Assembly: GCA_039105265.1 (NCBI GenBank)
Contig: JAPFFF010000059.1
Span: 1-64,000 of the forward strand
DNA length: 64,000 bases
Reading direction: 5' to 3'
Origin: Tritrichomonas musculus
Lineage: Eukaryota > Parabasalia > Tritrichomonadida > Tritrichomonadidae
In this document: positions 63,901-64,000 of the stretch, one piece after another
Numbering within the stretch: position 1 is the first letter of the stretch
How the letters are laid out: each line of letters starts with the position of its first letter
Notes under the pieces: model-generated
The model's database searches: none
What the model saw: only the letters and a program-made list of their open reading frames with translations
Told to the model about the DNA's origin: nothing
Position numbers and translations under genes: made by a program

Positions 63901-64000
63901 GAAGCGCGACTCCTTCCTGTTCTACTTCACGGACGACTTGCAGGCCGTCTTGCCTGCCTCAAAAGTGGACCTCAACTACGTGCAGAAAGACTTCAAGCAG
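60962..64000 (+). CDS. Diaphanous-type formin (GBD/FH3-FH1-FH2), 3' end beyond the window
   Basis: 1013 codons from ATG to the window edge, no stop. Residues 1-105 are an AT-rich, Asn/Asp-rich leader (NNNNNNNNNNQTGNDNNSN). Residues about 110-430 are an armadillo-like GTPase-binding/FH3 region (LLEKDLPIEKKWTFVLLLKQ; AGIKAQQFYRILESLYFFAD). A coiled stretch lies near 545-575. FH1 covers about 629-690 with Pro runs of 5-11 residues. FH2 starts at about 694 (KLKPLFWTKV, the usual LPWxKL-like lasso/knob start) and contains MMRDDFTDDQLAAIKSNLPT and ILKVGNIMNGGCMRGGAYGF, the hallmark GNxMNGG block. FH1-FH2 binds profilin-actin and nucleates linear actin filaments at the barbed end; Rho-type GTPases are the expected regulators. 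From about 61290 the gene is very GC-rich at third positions. Confidence 0.96.
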   Translation, partial: MSNFLKYLPWLGNGNNEDAKDEDPNNNNNNNNNQTGNDNNSNNNNSNVFNSKDELNLIFGSSDDSTDETFFDDSNTNIDGNIEDEAMPSEEIVEKKFKREVIDANQINLLEKDLPIEKKWTFVLLLKQKRKASKSPKLFIQIIDDYKSYSQDDQGLQTYLQNLEGLRTYASTGSLSWGISFIRNGGIESLFRALREIKESSEPALAGIKAQQFYRILESLYFFADMKSGNKYLRYTYERQPKGGSYLRTLISYLTPTDEENNAVLVQLIFALNESPSFASDCIAFLREKNSDGQTGFEVISKIIQLRKSREVEEHKSAAAAPSAGPSINVVKKKDNLMPKYIIENICYLIKALCLKSSDNLKEYFSLIVDLHDSAIISSLKPIPESLFDSQELYDKLSELYAACTKVFPNAKPPLCNPFNAEELIKYCYFKFNQSFMNIVLSLVDIHSNYAAGDDSPFDEVTSYLQAFLLEYRYQHGKQTPDSLTKLEDIAFNAMNEVNVQFEYPSPTAVQTQLLKLYEFYDKNWLKWSDKTAQQLPMCLDDTQEEALVTVDDYKKKVKKLEDKIESLNKNLRALSKSTSSMELFTNLSQEFGSRSASGTMLIKKKPEAGISPIVQGSQSADDEQAAADQVPPPPPDAPPPPTPPEIPLPPSADDEQPPPPPPPPPPPDAPPPPPPPPPPPAPGSSPSKPNEAPPKKLKPLFWTKVQASEALKSKWKDIDDSKVDVDFDMLESYFGAAPAKSPVVARSVEISPAQDGSSSSSELPPKPQIVTFVNETRSRSVQIMIARFRLDVNDVCDRVRMMRDDFTDDQLAAIKSNLPTDEEIKELKGYEGDQKLLGICERFFLKLNQINGLNYHIELLVLDRTIGQRLEDMNTPLDCIIKALDQINSSKRLEGVLSFILKVGNIMNGGCMRGGAYGFKIDFLTKLSDVKSTHKDCSMMTFLVDCFYQQKAAHSTTESDEQDSKDNRQSADKKEKKDEKRDSFLFYFTDDLQAVLPASKVDLNYVQKDFKQ

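Overview
The window looks like a chromosome segment of a parabasalid protist (trichomonad type). The evidence is the combination of very AT-rich intergenic DNA, apparently intron-less genes, BspA-like LRR_5 proteins, Pmp-like beta-helix surface proteins, DUF3447 ankyrin-type proteins, a calpain, a type I metacaspase, a diaphanous-type formin, a mariner-type transposase relic, and a Maverick/Polinton-like block. I do not assign a species. Base composition is very uneven: the formin (61-64 kb), the metacaspase (35.6-36.7 kb) and a broken surface-protein gene (14.1-15.0 kb) are GC-rich islands in DNA that is otherwise mostly AT.

Layout. 1-4.5 kb is a 51-bp satellite of about 88 units. 4.7-6.4 kb holds a TIR element and a mariner relic. 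7.8-13.4 kb is a large Pmp-like membrane protein gene with an internal triplication. 13.8-15.0 kb is a reverse-strand surface-protein pseudogene with a bacterial-type papain-fold domain and LRR_5. 16.5-18.0 kb is a TA-flanked TIR element. 18.2-20.3 kb is a 5'-truncated copy of the BspA locus found intact at 32.9-35.1 kb. 20.3-22.0 kb is an element with ~190-bp inverted repeats. 23.1-26.1 kb has a calpain, a DUF3447 fragment and a pseudokinase fragment. 26.3-27.2 kb is another TA-flanked element. 27.4-29.3 kb is a second beta-helix-type membrane protein. 29.9-30.6 kb is a DUF3447 relic cut by a dispersed 74-bp repeat. 32.0-32.6 kb is a short TIR element. 35.6-36.7 kb is a metacaspase pseudogene that has lost its catalytic His. 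38.3-47.3 kb is a degraded Polinton-like island with a likely capsid gene. 47.8-49.6 kb is bounded by an inverted repeat. 52.5-57.6 kb has one unknown gene and a large secreted BspA-type receptor. 59.1-60.3 kb is a DUF3447 pseudogene. 61.0 kb to the window end is a formin, cut by the window edge.

How it fits together. The intact genes are mostly surface proteins (7774-13386, 27430-29307, 53661-57632) plus cytoskeletal or proteolytic housekeeping functions (formin, calpain). Three surface-protein tails, including the pseudogene's, carry a DPF motif that resembles adaptor-binding endocytic motifs. The rest is repeats and decaying genes. At least seven loci are clearly broken, which points to a gene-poor, transposon-dense region. 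The Polinton-like island lacks a recognisable integrase, DNA polymerase or packaging ATPase in this window, and it has an internal breakpoint at 42417/42418 where two divergent genes have both lost their 5' ends.
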